A stretch of 64,000 nucleotides of DNA from JAFEDN01 sp963795715 (GTDB taxonomy: Bacteria; Pseudomonadota; Gammaproteobacteria; Coxiellales; Coxiellaceae): the NCBI GenBank assembly GCA_963795715.1, contig CAWCIY010000003.1:372001-436000 (forward strand), given 5' to 3'. Numbering within the stretch: position 1 is the first letter of the stretch; every line of letters begins with the position of its first letter. Below are positions 17,012 to 26,872 of the stretch, piece by piece. The position numbers and the translations under genes were made by a program. A model generated the notes under the pieces. It was not told the origin of the DNA, made no database searches, and saw only the letters and a list, made by a program, of their open reading frames with translations.

Positions 17012-17047
17012 AATTATGCTAATAAAAATTTACTAGAAAGGAAGCTT

Positions 17048-18424
17048 ATGCGTTTCTTATTGATTGGCTTATTATTGTGCCTACCCGAAGTCATTTTCGC
17101 AGCGACTCCACCTGTTATTCAAGAATATACCTTAAGCAATGGGCTTAAAGTGATTGTGAAGGAAGATCATCGAGCACCGGTAGCCTTCGCTTCGGTTTGG
17201 TATAAAGTCGGCAGCAGCTACGAGCCGGCTGGAATAACCGGTATCTCACATGCTTTGGAACACATGATGTTTCGAGGCACCAGACAATATGGCCCGGGTA
17301 AATTAAGCGAAATCGTTAATCTTAATGGCGGCGAACAAAACGCGATGACTTCTGATGATTTTACTGTTTTTTTTGAATCCTTGCCGGTGGAAAAATTAGA
17401 ATGGTTTTTTAAACTTGAATCGGACCGGATGAGCAATCTCACTTTAGACCCCAAAGCTTTTGCTAACGAAATTCAAGTAGTGATGGAAGAACGGCGTATG
17501 CGCACTGAAGATAGTCCACAATCGCTGACCACTGAACGATTCAATGCAATTGCTTTTATCAATAATCCTTATCAACATCCGGTCGTGGGTTGGATGAGCG
17601 ACTTACAACAAATGACGGTCAACGATCTGCGCGCCTGGTACCATACCTGGTATGCACCGAATAATGCCGTGTTGGTGGTGGTCGGAGATGTGCATCCTTT
17701 TCAAGTTTTAGCACTGGCAAAACAATATTTCGGTCCCACCCCGGCTAAAAATCTGCCGGTTTTGAAACCGACTCAAGAGGTTCCAGCATTAGGAACACGC
17801 TCTATCAATGTGCGTATCCCAGCGCAGTTGCCTTGGATTATTTTGGGCTATAATACGCCTTCACTAACCATTCATCCGCATTCTCAAGATCCTTACGCCT
17901 TGACTGTGCTAGCTTATTTGCTGGGCGGCAGTGATAGTTCACGGTTAAACCGCGATTTAGTGCGTGGCCGCCAGCTGGCAGTGAGCGTCTCGGTGAATTC
18001 TGACATTTATAATCTTCACAGTAATTTGTTTACCGTTTCAGCCATTCCAAGAAAAAATGTCAATATTCAAGATTTACGAGCCGCCATCGAAAAAGAAATT
18101 CAAACTCTTCAGTTAAACTTAGTGGATAGCCAGGAGCTGGAGCGTGCTAAAGCTTCGCTGGCGGCTGCACATGTCTATGAACAAGATTCCACTATGTACC
18201 AGGCAATCAACCTTGGAATTCCTGAAGTCACAGGCTTATCTTGGAGAGAGGAAATGGCTTATGTGGACCGGATAGAAAATGTTACTCCAGAACAAATACG
18301 TTCGGTCGCAAAACGTTATTTAAATCCTGAAAGTTTAACCGTAGGCACTTTGACTCCCATTATTCAACCTGGAGCACCGGCTCCGACAGGAGAACCCCAT
18401 GAGAATACCCAAACTATTCGTTAG
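17048..18424 (+). CDS. M16 family zinc peptidase, catalytic subunit type
   Basis: The 458-residue protein has a signal peptide (MRFLLIGLLLCLPEVIFA) and the inverted zinc motif HALEHMMFRGT at about residue 68, where His-x-x-Glu-His binds zinc and activates water. The distal glutamate is in VVMEERRMRTEDSP. Members of this pitrilysin-like group act in the periplasm and usually work as a pair with a second, inactive subunit, which follows here with a 26-base overlap. The substrate is unknown. The rsmD gene follows this pair, a common arrangement in gammaproteobacteria. Confidence 0.93.
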   Translation: MRFLLIGLLLCLPEVIFAATPPVIQEYTLSNGLKVIVKEDHRAPVAFASVWYKVGSSYEPAGITGISHALEHMMFRGTRQYGPGKLSEIVNLNGGEQNAMTSDDFTVFFESLPVEKLEWFFKLESDRMSNLTLDPKAFANEIQVVMEERRMRTEDSPQSLTTERFNAIAFINNPYQHPVVGWMSDLQQMTVNDLRAWYHTWYAPNNAVLVVVGDVHPFQVLALAKQYFGPTPAKNLPVLKPTQEVPALGTRSINVRIPAQLPWIILGYNTPSLTIHPHSQDPYALTVLAYLLGGSDSSRLNRDLVRGRQLAVSVSVNSDIYNLHSNLFTVSAIPRKNVNIQDLRAAIEKEIQTLQLNLVDSQELERAKASLAAAHVYEQDSTMYQAINLGIPEVTGLSWREEMAYVDRIENVTPEQIRSVAKRYLNPESLTVGTLTPIIQPGAPAPTGEPHENTQTIR

Positions 18425-19733
18425 ATTAACTCTATTACTAGTATTTTTAAATTGCACCGCTTGGGGTCAACCTGCTGTTGCCAACAAATCGGTATTGAAT
18501 ATTGAATATTGGCAAACTTCGCAGGGAACCCCTGTTTATTTTGTACGAACCCCTGAATTACCCATGGTCGACATTCGAGTTGTTTTTAACGCCGGATCGG
18601 CTTACGACCAGGATCAATGGGGGATTGCACAACTGACCACTCTAATGTTAAATCAAGGTACACAGAAAAATAACGCTGACCAAATTGCTAATACGTTTGA
18701 TGGTTTGGGAGCACAATATAATTATGATACTACCAGGGACTACACGGCCATCAGCTTACGCAGCTTGAGTGACCCGAAATATTTAGCTCCGGCACTGGCC
18801 ATGTTTAATGAGGTGCTTACTCAAGCTAATTTCCCCGAGGACGCTTTTTCTAGATCTAAACAACAAACTTTATCTGCAATTCAACAAGCGCATGAAGACC
18901 CAGTTTCTACCGGCACCAATGCTTTTTACGAAAATTTGTATCCCGGCAATCCATACGCACACCCGGTCCTTGGCACTGGTCAAACTGTCAATGCCATGAC
19001 TAGAAATCAATTGGATGATTTTTATCACCGCTATTTCGTAAGCTCTAATGCTAAAATCATTTTGGTGGGAGATTTAGACCGTTCTGCTGCTGAAAAATGG
19101 GCTGAACAACTCATGAGCGCCCTGCCAAAAGGCAATCCTGTAACCCAACTGACGATGGTGCAAAATTCCCCTGGCGGCGAACACTCCATTACTTTTCCTT
19201 CGCAGCAAACAACGATTATCACCGGTCAGTTAGGGATAAATAGACAAAATCCACAATACTTTCCTTTGACCGTGGGAAATTACATATTGGGCGTTATGCC
19301 ATTAAACTCTTTATTGTTTGAACAAGTTCGCAACCAAAGAGGGTTAGCATACGATGTGTCCAGTTCATTTTTATTATTGTCTGCTCGAGGGCCGTTTGTG
19401 ATCGTTTTACAAACCCGGGCCGCTGAAAAAAATCAGGCGCTCAATATCTCTCAACAAGTCTTAAAACAATTTTTGGCCAGCGGTCCCAACGGTCAGCAAT
19501 TACAGCAGGCAAAACAAAATATCATTAACCATTTTCCTTTGAATCTTTCTACAAATGAGGAAATTGCCTCGACTTTGCTACAAATGGCCATCAATCAACG
19601 TCCGTTAAATTATCTAGATACTTACCGTGAACACATCAACGCTGTGACCGCTGATCAAATTAAACAGGCGTTTCAAGCCACTATTAATCCAAATACTTTA
19701 TTAACTGTCATGGTGGGACCTCAAAGCAGTTAA
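18399..19733 (+). CDS. M16 family peptidase-like protein, non-catalytic partner
   Basis: The 444-residue protein has a signal peptide (LTLLLVFLNCTAWGQ) and the M16 fold (VDIRVVFNAGSAYDQDQWGI, GTGQTVNAMTRNQLDDFYHR), but the zinc motif is absent: the position of HxxEH reads IAQLTTLMLNQGTQK. It would form the second half of a heterodimer with the preceding gene and help hold substrates. The start overlaps the previous gene by 26 bases, indicating coupling. Length is normal for the B-type subunit. Confidence 0.92.
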   Translation: MRIPKLFVRLTLLLVFLNCTAWGQPAVANKSVLNIEYWQTSQGTPVYFVRTPELPMVDIRVVFNAGSAYDQDQWGIAQLTTLMLNQGTQKNNADQIANTFDGLGAQYNYDTTRDYTAISLRSLSDPKYLAPALAMFNEVLTQANFPEDAFSRSKQQTLSAIQQAHEDPVSTGTNAFYENLYPGNPYAHPVLGTGQTVNAMTRNQLDDFYHRYFVSSNAKIILVGDLDRSAAEKWAEQLMSALPKGNPVTQLTMVQNSPGGEHSITFPSQQTTIITGQLGINRQNPQYFPLTVGNYILGVMPLNSLLFEQVRNQRGLAYDVSSSFLLLSARGPFVIVLQTRAAEKNQALNISQQVLKQFLASGPNGQQLQQAKQNIINHFPLNLSTNEEIASTLLQMAINQRPLNYLDTYREHINAVTADQIKQAFQATINPNTLLTVMVGPQSS

Positions 19734-19739
19734 CAACGA

Positions 19740-20333
19740 ATGAATGATGTAAGGATTATTGGAGGCGTATATCGCAGCAGAAAAATTACTTTTGCGGATC
19801 TGCCAGGTTTAAGGCCAACCCAGGACAGAATTCGCGAAACTCTTTTTAATTGGTTAGCGCCGTACCTTTCTCAAGCTACTTGTTTAGATTTGTTTGCAGG
19901 CAGCGGAGTTTTAGGATTTGAAGCCTTGTCTCGAGGCGCGCGTTTTAATTGCTTCGTAGATCAACATCCCAAGGTGATTCACTCTTTACAAGAAAACGCC
20001 AAAAAATTGACCATTGCTGCTGAGTATTATGCAATTATACAGGCTAAAGTACCTATGGCCATGGGTCTACCTAGTGGCCCCTTTGATATCGTTTTTTTGG
20101 ATCCACCATTTCATCAAAATTTACTGACGCCCACTTTGTCGTGGTTAATAACAGCCAATCTCCTGAAACCAGGAGCTTTGATCTATATAGAAAAGGAAAA
20201 TGATTTAGACCTTAAATTGCCGGAAGGATGGGAAATTTATCGCTGTAAACAAACTAAAACTTTAACTTACCAGCTAATAACATCTACAGATCCCGAGCAA
20301 ATCCCTGGGAATCACCCAGGGATCGTTATGTGA
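19740..20333 (+). CDS. rsmD: 16S rRNA (guanine966-N2)-methyltransferase
   Basis: The 197-residue protein has the RsmD layout: VRIIGGVYRSRKI at the start, RPTQDRIRETLFNWL for rRNA contact, the SAM-binding CLDLFAGSGVLGFEALSRGA, and the catalytic DPPF near residue 120. It methylates G966 in the 30S subunit. The ATG is six bases after the stop of the second M16 gene, so all three are probably co-transcribed. The last codons lie in a hairpin, ATCCCTGGG-aatca-CCCAGGGAT, not followed by a T run, so terminator function is doubtful. Confidence 0.93.
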   Translation: MNDVRIIGGVYRSRKITFADLPGLRPTQDRIRETLFNWLAPYLSQATCLDLFAGSGVLGFEALSRGARFNCFVDQHPKVIHSLQENAKKLTIAAEYYAIIQAKVPMAMGLPSGPFDIVFLDPPFHQNLLTPTLSWLITANLLKPGALIYIEKENDLDLKLPEGWEIYRCKQTKTLTYQLITSTDPEQIPGNHPGIVM

Positions 20334-20340
20334 GATCATT

Positions 20341-23300
20341 TTATGGTCCAACCAATCTAACCTGGCTCGAGGTATCATTTAAATCCTTATATTCAGCAAG
20401 AATATCATTTTTAATCGAGAGGGCTGCGCGTTTCAAATCCGTTTGCTTAGGACTTAGACAGAACAACCTACCACAACAAGAAGTATGTTTAACCCCCAGA
20501 ACTGCTGCAGCCTTTTGTTCAACAACAGATTTAAATCTTGCTTTTTCAGACGGCGTAAATGAGTTCAAAGCGAATTGCAAAGGCACTGGTTGCTCCTTCC
20601 TCTCTACATCCTGCTTCATCTCATGCGGCGGCTGCGGCTCATTCTCATCCAGTAGTCTATAATCGTCCTTAATCTCCATCGGAGGAAGTACTCTTATTCC
20701 ATCCACTATTGTCTTTGCTATATGTGTATACCCTGGAGTACAACGGTCACAACACAAACGATAGTACACTCCAACATAAAAATAAGCTTTCAATGTGTCA
20801 GCGACTTCCTCATAGGCATCCTTGGGTTTGGAAGCTCCTCTTCCAACACAACATGCTAAGGTTATGGCTGCTATAAGTGAACCAACTATAGCAGCATCTC
20901 TAACATAATCCCTCTCATTCGTCTCATTATCGCCTTCTACCTCAACATCGGCTTCTTCCGGACAACCTTTGCATTCAAAGCCTTCGGCCGAAACTGAGAG
21001 TTTAAATCCTGGTTTATCCGAGCTATTGGCGTGGAAAACCACGTATCCAGCCGAGACGTCTTCCTGAGTGAAATTCGTCTTTTCTTCTCCTGCTACCGTG
21101 AAATAACAGTTTCCCAGATCAGACGCCGCGTAAAGCAAACCGCTTTCATTGACTTGTTTACTCGGATCAAAGGCATAGAAATTCGCCGCAGTCATTAATA
21201 TCTGATCAGGTGGTGAGATTTTTACATAGGGTTTTGTCATTTGCGGTCTGCTAACAAAATCAATCACCGGATATGAAGGATTGGAAACCAAGCCATCGCT
21301 ACCGCTTACCGTCAGTGTGTAATTAGGAGCGGACGGTTCGTCATCTTGTTCAAACTGCACAAAACCACTAGCGAGCTGTACGTCGCTAAACTGTGATACT
21401 GAAGTGGAATTCACCATAAATTGGCCATGTTGCACATTGCTCACTTTATAAGTCAACTTCGAATTATTGCTTCCCGGCTGAGAAGCGGTAATATTTTCTG
21501 AAGTTACTTTCACCGTGTCACCTTGTTTGAGTTTTAAACTATCTTTGGTGACTACCGGTCTGGAACGCAGAGTTACGGCGCTCGGTGTTGGCGGAACATA
21601 GGCCAGACCTGAGGTCCGAACTCCGATCGAGTAAGGCGTAACGGTCAAGTTATTATTTAGAATCGAAATATTGCCTGCAAGCACTTCCGCTTGTGTAAAA
21701 TCGGTCGTAGTGGTATTGCCCCGCATAAATTGAGTACCCGGAGGGATGTTAGTAACCGAGAACCTCACATCAGTATCATTGTGATAGCTGCTAGCTGACA
21801 ACATCCCTGGCGTGACCACCGTAGATTCATTGAAAAAAATGGTGAAATTATTCATGTTCAATACTGGCGGTATATCTCCGAAGATAACATCCACCTGGTT
21901 GCGACCCGTTGAACTCACTGCAAAATCTTTTACCCCGTCGCTATTCAAATCACCTATACGTCTCACCACACCACCGCTTTGGTCTTTCGCCGCGCGGCCA
22001 GTGATCCTAAACCCATTGGCGCCATTCAAGGTTGACAAAGAAAATGTGCCGTTACTGCCGATTTGTGGCTGTCCAAACACTACAAAAGTCTCCCCGGCGC
22101 CGCTCACATCTTGGTTAGGAGAGCCGATAATAATATCATCAATTTTATCGCCGTTCACATCAGTGGAAGCGACTCCGGAATGACTGACGCTGGTCCCGTT
22201 TATACCGGTCATCGTAAAACCATTTTTGCCAGTGAGCTGTGTTCTATCTACCATCGGAGGTAAATTAGTGCTGCCAAATATGACCGAAACAGCGCCTTCC
22301 GCAGGTACAGAGAGAATCACATCGGATGCGCCGTCTCCATTCACGTCTCCAGTGGTCACAGACGAGAAAGAGCTGCCGGTGGGTGGTTTTCCTTGGATGA
22401 CTGTACCGTGACCTTGTACGCCAATACTAGGTAAGGAGATGTTCTGAGCCTTATCTATCCAATTGCCGCCATAGACCGCATACGCAGTAGCACCACTAAA
22501 AGTGGTAGCCACTAAATCGAGTGTTCCATCTTTGTTGACATCCCCCTTGCTATCAGTTGATATACCCGTGTAATCGGGTTTGGCGTCATTTCCATTGAAC
22601 TGAATAACCGAAGGATCACCCAAAGATAAGGGGTTTTGTTTGCCGACATTGGGGACAACACTAACCCGGCCAATGCTTGTGCCCGGAAAGTTTTCTGAGG
22701 AAACTACGAGCTCATCTTGGCCATCCTTATTTAAATCTGCTGCTGAAACTGGAAAACTGCTATAATCATTTGGGTTTTGACCATCTATTTGAATAACACT
22801 GCTATCATTCAAAGATAGAGAACTTATATTTTTAAGAGCGCTGGCCGGAACGACTGAAGTACGTCCCTTGCCGTTATCGTAATCATAAGCCCCTACCATG
22901 ACTGCCGGTGCTTTTCCTGGCAATATATTGCCTGCTCCAACCGAAGCGCCGAAGTCTGAAGTTAGCTGATTCGGTTCTACGCCATCGAGTCGAACACCAT
23001 TAGTTCCATTAATAGTGTCTAGCGAAAACGGACTTTGCGCACTGATTTGAGGGCCTCCTTTGATTAAAAAAGCATGCTGAGTCAATTGAGTGTCTTTCGA
23101 TTCAATGATCAAGCCAGGAGTCATCTGCTTAGGTCCGTCGCCAAATACGTCGACGCCTTCTGTGCCGCTCAAAGCTATACCGGTAGTCTCGCCGCTTCTT
23201 CCCAGAAATTCAACGCCTGCGCCGTTCAAGTTATCGAGTGAAACGACAGGAGGAAATTGTCCTTTAACCGGAGTGCTGGTGACTGTGGTTTGGCTTTCTA

Positions 23301-23826
23301 CTATTTCGTCTGCGCTTTGCGCTTCCGCTTCTAACACATCGATCACTTCGGACAGTTGCTGAATGGTGTTTATCCGGTTTTCAGCCACTTCTGCATATTT
23401 TTCTACTTGATCCTGATCGGTTTCTATCCCCCAGCCGAATAAATATTCCATCCAAGTTTGAGTTTTTGCTGGTTGGGTAGATTTAGCGGCAATTAATTGT
23501 TGATAACGTGCTTGTTGTTTTACAGCATAATCATATTCACTGCGGGCGATTTGCCGTGCTTCACGCAATGCTTGTGTGGCGCGTGATCGTTTATCTGTAT
23601 CGGTTGGTTCTTCCAAATAAACTTCGATGGCAGATCGTAATCGTTGCTCTTGGTTATTTTGTTCCACTTCGGCATGATAAATTTTGCCGCCGATTTCATC
23701 ATCCCAACCACGTGCTTTAAAAAATGCTTGTAATAACGTAATCGTAGTTGAAGAATTGTTTGATGATGTAGCGGTTGAAATTACAGAGGTAGAACCAACA
23801 GTAGCATTAGAAGTCATAGTTCGCAT
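20341..23826 (-). CDS. Large FG-GAP (integrin-like) and CSPG/cadherin-like repeat protein with a C-terminal membrane segment
   Basis: The 1161-residue protein has four parts. Residues 1-200 are charged helices, without a classical signal peptide. Residues about 250-660 hold FG-GAP repeats with calcium-loop motifs (DLNKDGQDEL, DVNKDGTLDL, DVNGDGASDV, DVNGDKIDDI, DLNSDGVKDF), as in integrin alpha propellers. Residues about 670-960 hold three repeats ending in FTQAEVLAG, FSDVQLASG and FTQEDVSAG, like CSPG or cadherin-like modules. A transmembrane stretch (AAIVGSLIAAITLACCVG) comes near residue 990, and a Cys-rich tail follows. The layout suggests a surface adhesin with an intracellular tail. Export without a signal peptide is unexplained, so a dedicated secretion system or a missed start is possible. 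Confidence 0.8.
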   Translation of the reverse strand: MRTMTSNATVGSTSVISTATSSNNSSTTITLLQAFFKARGWDDEIGGKIYHAEVEQNNQEQRLRSAIEVYLEEPTDTDKRSRATQALREARQIARSEYDYAVKQQARYQQLIAAKSTQPAKTQTWMEYLFGWGIETDQDQVEKYAEVAENRINTIQQLSEVIDVLEAEAQSADEIVESQTTVTSTPVKGQFPPVVSLDNLNGAGVEFLGRSGETTGIALSGTEGVDVFGDGPKQMTPGLIIESKDTQLTQHAFLIKGGPQISAQSPFSLDTINGTNGVRLDGVEPNQLTSDFGASVGAGNILPGKAPAVMVGAYDYDNGKGRTSVVPASALKNISSLSLNDSSVIQIDGQNPNDYSSFPVSAADLNKDGQDELVVSSENFPGTSIGRVSVVPNVGKQNPLSLGDPSVIQFNGNDAKPDYTGISTDSKGDVNKDGTLDLVATTFSGATAYAVYGGNWIDKAQNISLPSIGVQGHGTVIQGKPPTGSSFSSVTTGDVNGDGASDVILSVPAEGAVSVIFGSTNLPPMVDRTQLTGKNGFTMTGINGTSVSHSGVASTDVNGDKIDDIIIGSPNQDVSGAGETFVVFGQPQIGSNGTFSLSTLNGANGFRITGRAAKDQSGGVVRRIGDLNSDGVKDFAVSSTGRNQVDVIFGDIPPVLNMNNFTIFFNESTVVTPGMLSASSYHNDTDVRFSVTNIPPGTQFMRGNTTTTDFTQAEVLAGNISILNNNLTVTPYSIGVRTSGLAYVPPTPSAVTLRSRPVVTKDSLKLKQGDTVKVTSENITASQPGSNNSKLTYKVSNVQHGQFMVNSTSVSQFSDVQLASGFVQFEQDDEPSAPNYTLTVSGSDGLVSNPSYPVIDFVSRPQMTKPYVKISPPDQILMTAANFYAFDPSKQVNESGLLYAASDLGNCYFTVAGEEKTNFTQEDVSAGYVVFHANSSDKPGFKLSVSAEGFECKGCPEEADVEVEGDNETNERDYVRDAAIVGSLIAAITLACCVGRGASKPKDAYEEVADTLKAYFYVGVYYRLCCDRCTPGYTHIAKTIVDGIRVLPPMEIKDDYRLLDENEPQPPHEMKQDVERKEQPVPLQFALNSFTPSEKARFKSVVEQKAAAVLGVKHTSCCGRLFCLSPKQTDLKRAALSIKNDILAEYKDLNDTSSQVRLVGP

Positions 23827-23921
23827 AAAATATCATTCCTTAAATTTTTATTTTTACTGTGGAACAGACTACTTTGAAAAAAAATAAATTGCAAGCGGTT
23901 GGCGGATTATTTTGTTAGATG

Positions 23922-25574
23922 TCATTTCTCTTTTTCAACAAGATCTTGGAGGAGTGACAAACGATCTGAGTTGTGCGGTAAACACAAAAGATTAATAAAA
24001 CCCATAGAATCCACTGATATATCCGTATTTATTCTCAAGCGAAATCTTTCCTCCGTGAAAGCAATTAACTTTGGATATGCTTCACTCAATTCATATAAAC
24101 TATATCCTAGCGCTACCAAGTTTTGCCACAATTGTTGAGATGAATCTCCTGAACCAGCGAGACCAAATGGCCAAAATTCTAATATCAAGATGGGCCGCCA
24201 ACCCACATCAAATAGATTAGCAGCCCCACGCAGAATACAGGCTTCAGAGCCTTGTGTATCTGATTTGACTATTGTAGGTTTACAAGTATAGTTCGCTAAA
24301 AATGAGTCTAATGTTTTAACCTGAATAGGCAGAGTTTGACGTTGAGATCCATCGCTAAAAAGTCTATGATCTCCTAAGTTGGTGTCTGAAATAAACAGAG
24401 TGGCGTTCTCATCTCGATCCCCAAGGGCAATATTCATTACCTCTACCATCCCTAAGCCGCCTGACATGGCAATATTCCGATTTAAAATTTTAAAATTGTT
24501 ATGATCAGGCTCAAACGAAATAATTTTCCCTGATGCGTTTATTAATCTGGAGGCAATCACTGTATACCAACCAATATTGGCCCCTAGATCTAAAACAAAA
24601 TCATCTGGCCTACACAACCGGCGAAATATTTCTGTTTCAAAAGGCTCCCATATGCCATCGCGCACCAGATCGCCGGAGATATACTGGTCAACCCTGGTAT
24701 GAACAGCAAAATCAAACAAGCCCATACCCGGAACATTTGCCTGGATCAGTTTACATTTTGATTCACTCTCTTTTACTAGTTCCTGCCGTAGCCACGACAA
24801 ACTCGCTCTATGACCTTTAGACAAATATATTAACCAATACCGTGGCGGCTGAAATAGTTTAGCGATGGGAGCCGGAGTAAAATTATCCATGAGATCATTT
24901 CTAACAAAAAATGCGTTGACGCCACTCAGATTACAACAAACCAAAGAATATCCGGTTAATGTTTCCACCCATGACTGTAGGGAGGCGCCAAAGTAATCGT
25001 CCCCCTTCCAAATATGATCTGAGCGATAATCCATTACCAAACGTGAAGGCGGTACGAATTTTGCATTGTATTCAACACAAATTAATTTGGCAGCCGCTTT
25101 TTGTAAAACTATGGGCAATAAGTGGATATCATTACCATCGACGTCGAGAGATAAAAAATCAATTTCTTGAGTATCCAAAATTCTCAACGCTCGTTCAATC
25201 AAACTAGCAATATTATCTTTTGTGATAAAACTAGCACAGACACTTAACTTATCGAAATTTAAACGGCCTAATTGGTTTTTAATAAAATTGATTTTTTCGG
25301 AATCTCCATCTACCCAAAATCCGGAATATCCATCCAACAATAATTGATGCGTATTATTTTCTAAACCGTCGGCGCAGCCTATTTCTATAAACGTCTTAGA
25401 TAGTGGAATTTGTTTTGCAATTCTGACTAGGGATTCTCGTATAATTCCATCTTCATCGCATTGTGAATAGCTTGCCCAACCTGATAATAGCGGATTATCC
25501 GGCGTTTCAAGGCGAATTTTTTCGCGTAATTCGAACATCGCCGAATCAAATTGATTTTGTTCAAGATTTTTCAT
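23922..25574 (-). CDS. Double-domain FkbM-type methyltransferase
   Basis: The 550-residue protein carries two SAM-methyltransferase-like regions. The first half has FIEIGCADGLENNTHQLLLD and LSLDVDGNDIHLLPIVL. The second has the classic FkbM core VLDLGANIGWYTVIASRL, IISFEPDHNNFKILNRNIA and IVKSDTQGSEACILRGA. FkbM enzymes O-methylate sugars or polyketides, so a role in modifying surface glycans or glycoproteins is plausible. The start overlaps the end of the upstream methyltransferase gene by 14 bases. Its neighbour, the FG-GAP protein, could be a target; this is inference only. Confidence 0.85.
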   Translation of the reverse strand: MKNLEQNQFDSAMFELREKIRLETPDNPLLSGWASYSQCDEDGIIRESLVRIAKQIPLSKTFIEIGCADGLENNTHQLLLDGYSGFWVDGDSEKINFIKNQLGRLNFDKLSVCASFITKDNIASLIERALRILDTQEIDFLSLDVDGNDIHLLPIVLQKAAAKLICVEYNAKFVPPSRLVMDYRSDHIWKGDDYFGASLQSWVETLTGYSLVCCNLSGVNAFFVRNDLMDNFTPAPIAKLFQPPRYWLIYLSKGHRASLSWLRQELVKESESKCKLIQANVPGMGLFDFAVHTRVDQYISGDLVRDGIWEPFETEIFRRLCRPDDFVLDLGANIGWYTVIASRLINASGKIISFEPDHNNFKILNRNIAMSGGLGMVEVMNIALGDRDENATLFISDTNLGDHRLFSDGSQRQTLPIQVKTLDSFLANYTCKPTIVKSDTQGSEACILRGAANLFDVGWRPILILEFWPFGLAGSGDSSQQLWQNLVALGYSLYELSEAYPKLIAFTEERFRLRINTDISVDSMGFINLLCLPHNSDRLSLLQDLVEKEK

Positions 25575-26730
25575 ATTGTAAAAGTTGCAAGTCTCGTTTA
25601 AATGCTTTTATTTCAAATTCATAGCAAATAGTATTTTGACGCGCTTGATACAGAATATCTATATTTACGAAACCCGCTTCGCTAAGGAGTTTCGACAGAC
25701 TTTCTGGGGAGAACATATTAAAATGGAAATCGCCATCGTAATCTTGCCCGCCATAAGTCACAAAGCGAAAGCTATCAAAGTAACTTGGGTCGGATGCCGC
25801 GCGGCGAGTCATTTCCTCTCCATCCGGAACGACGGCCTGGAATACACCACCCGGCTTTAATAATTTATAAAAATACGGTAACAATTCCCTACGCAACTGT
25901 TCTTGAGGAAAGTGCTCCAAAAGATGAGAAGAAAAAATTTCATCTACTTCATCAGATTCAAAAGGTAATTCATCTACTTCGGCAACAACATCTACTCCGG
26001 GAAGAGCACGGCGGTCGATATTTAAATAGCCGTCCAATAAAATATGACCACATCCTAAATTTAGCCGTAGCTTTCCAACTCGAGCAGCGGCTAACTTTTC
26101 CACAGACAAAATTTCGGTTTCCGTTTTAATCTGCTCATTGCTACCGGATACCGGAGACGCACCGTATCGCATCTCATACATCAATTCACGGCGAACAAAC
26201 TCTACTCGGCCAAAAAGATAATGTACTAAATTGCCTAGGTTTTCTAAGTGTTTTAATTTCCCATCTGTCTCATCGCTCCGTTGATTTATTGACTTCGATT
26301 CCTGCTTCAACTCAGAGCGTGTATCAGCCAACTCCCGAGCGAACTCTCTCAAAACGACAGGCACGGACTTTGCTAGATTTTCTTTATCATTCTCAATGAC
26401 AAGCAGGCGATGGTTAATCTCCGATAATGTTTGCAAAAGTGTAGGCAATTGCTGGGTTTCTAATATATGACGGCGATGATCGAGATCTAGATAAGAAGAC
26501 AAAAGCGTAGGTAATTGTTGAGTTTCAACGAGATGATGACGATGATTGAGATCTAAATAAGAAGAGAAAAGCTGAGGTAGCCGGAATACTGCTATTCCAA
26601 TATGAACGAAACGGCCCACGACCGGCCATTTCTTCATTCTGCGTACAATTTTTTTAAGTTGCTTTTTCATTAACTTGACCACATCGTTCATTTCAAATAC
26701 AAAATATTTAAATCTTCGGTATCGTACCAT
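25561..26730 (-). CDS. SAM-dependent methyltransferase with N-terminal coiled-coil repeats
   Basis: The C-terminal 200 residues form a type 11 methyltransferase: KLRLNLGCGHILLDGYLNID, VVAEVDELPFESDEVDEIFS, SSHLLEHFPQEQLRRELLPY and KPGGVFQAVVPDGEEM. The first 190 residues are helical and include a repeated unit (SSYLDLNHRHHLVETQQLPT, SSYLDLDHRRHILETQQLPT, then QTLSEINHRLLVIEND), followed by a charged coiled coil. Such proteins often sit in polysaccharide clusters. It is the first gene of a pair with the FkbM gene. The start is uncertain: Met at 26730, 26691 and 26670 are all possible and none has a strong ribosome binding site. Confidence 0.82.
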   Translation of the reverse strand: MVRYRRFKYFVFEMNDVVKLMKKQLKKIVRRMKKWPVVGRFVHIGIAVFRLPQLFSSYLDLNHRHHLVETQQLPTLLSSYLDLDHRRHILETQQLPTLLQTLSEINHRLLVIENDKENLAKSVPVVLREFARELADTRSELKQESKSINQRSDETDGKLKHLENLGNLVHYLFGRVEFVRRELMYEMRYGASPVSGSNEQIKTETEILSVEKLAAARVGKLRLNLGCGHILLDGYLNIDRRALPGVDVVAEVDELPFESDEVDEIFSSHLLEHFPQEQLRRELLPYFYKLLKPGGVFQAVVPDGEEMTRRAASDPSYFDSFRFVTYGGQDYDGDFHFNMFSPESLSKLLSEAGFVNIDILYQARQNTICYEFEIKAFKRDLQLLQYEKS

Positions 26731-26872
26731 AAATTTTAATTTGATTGAAGACGTTTTATCGGTGGATAAAAGAGCTTAGCTGGAAGAACAGTTGGCGGTT
26801 TATCGTCAGGAGCAATTTGGACGGTTTCCTTGATATCAATTGCTATCCACAGGATGATTAATTATACACCAG

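Noticed and set aside
20297..20325. Hairpin at the end of rsmD as terminator
   Set aside because: The stem is good, but no T run follows on either strand.
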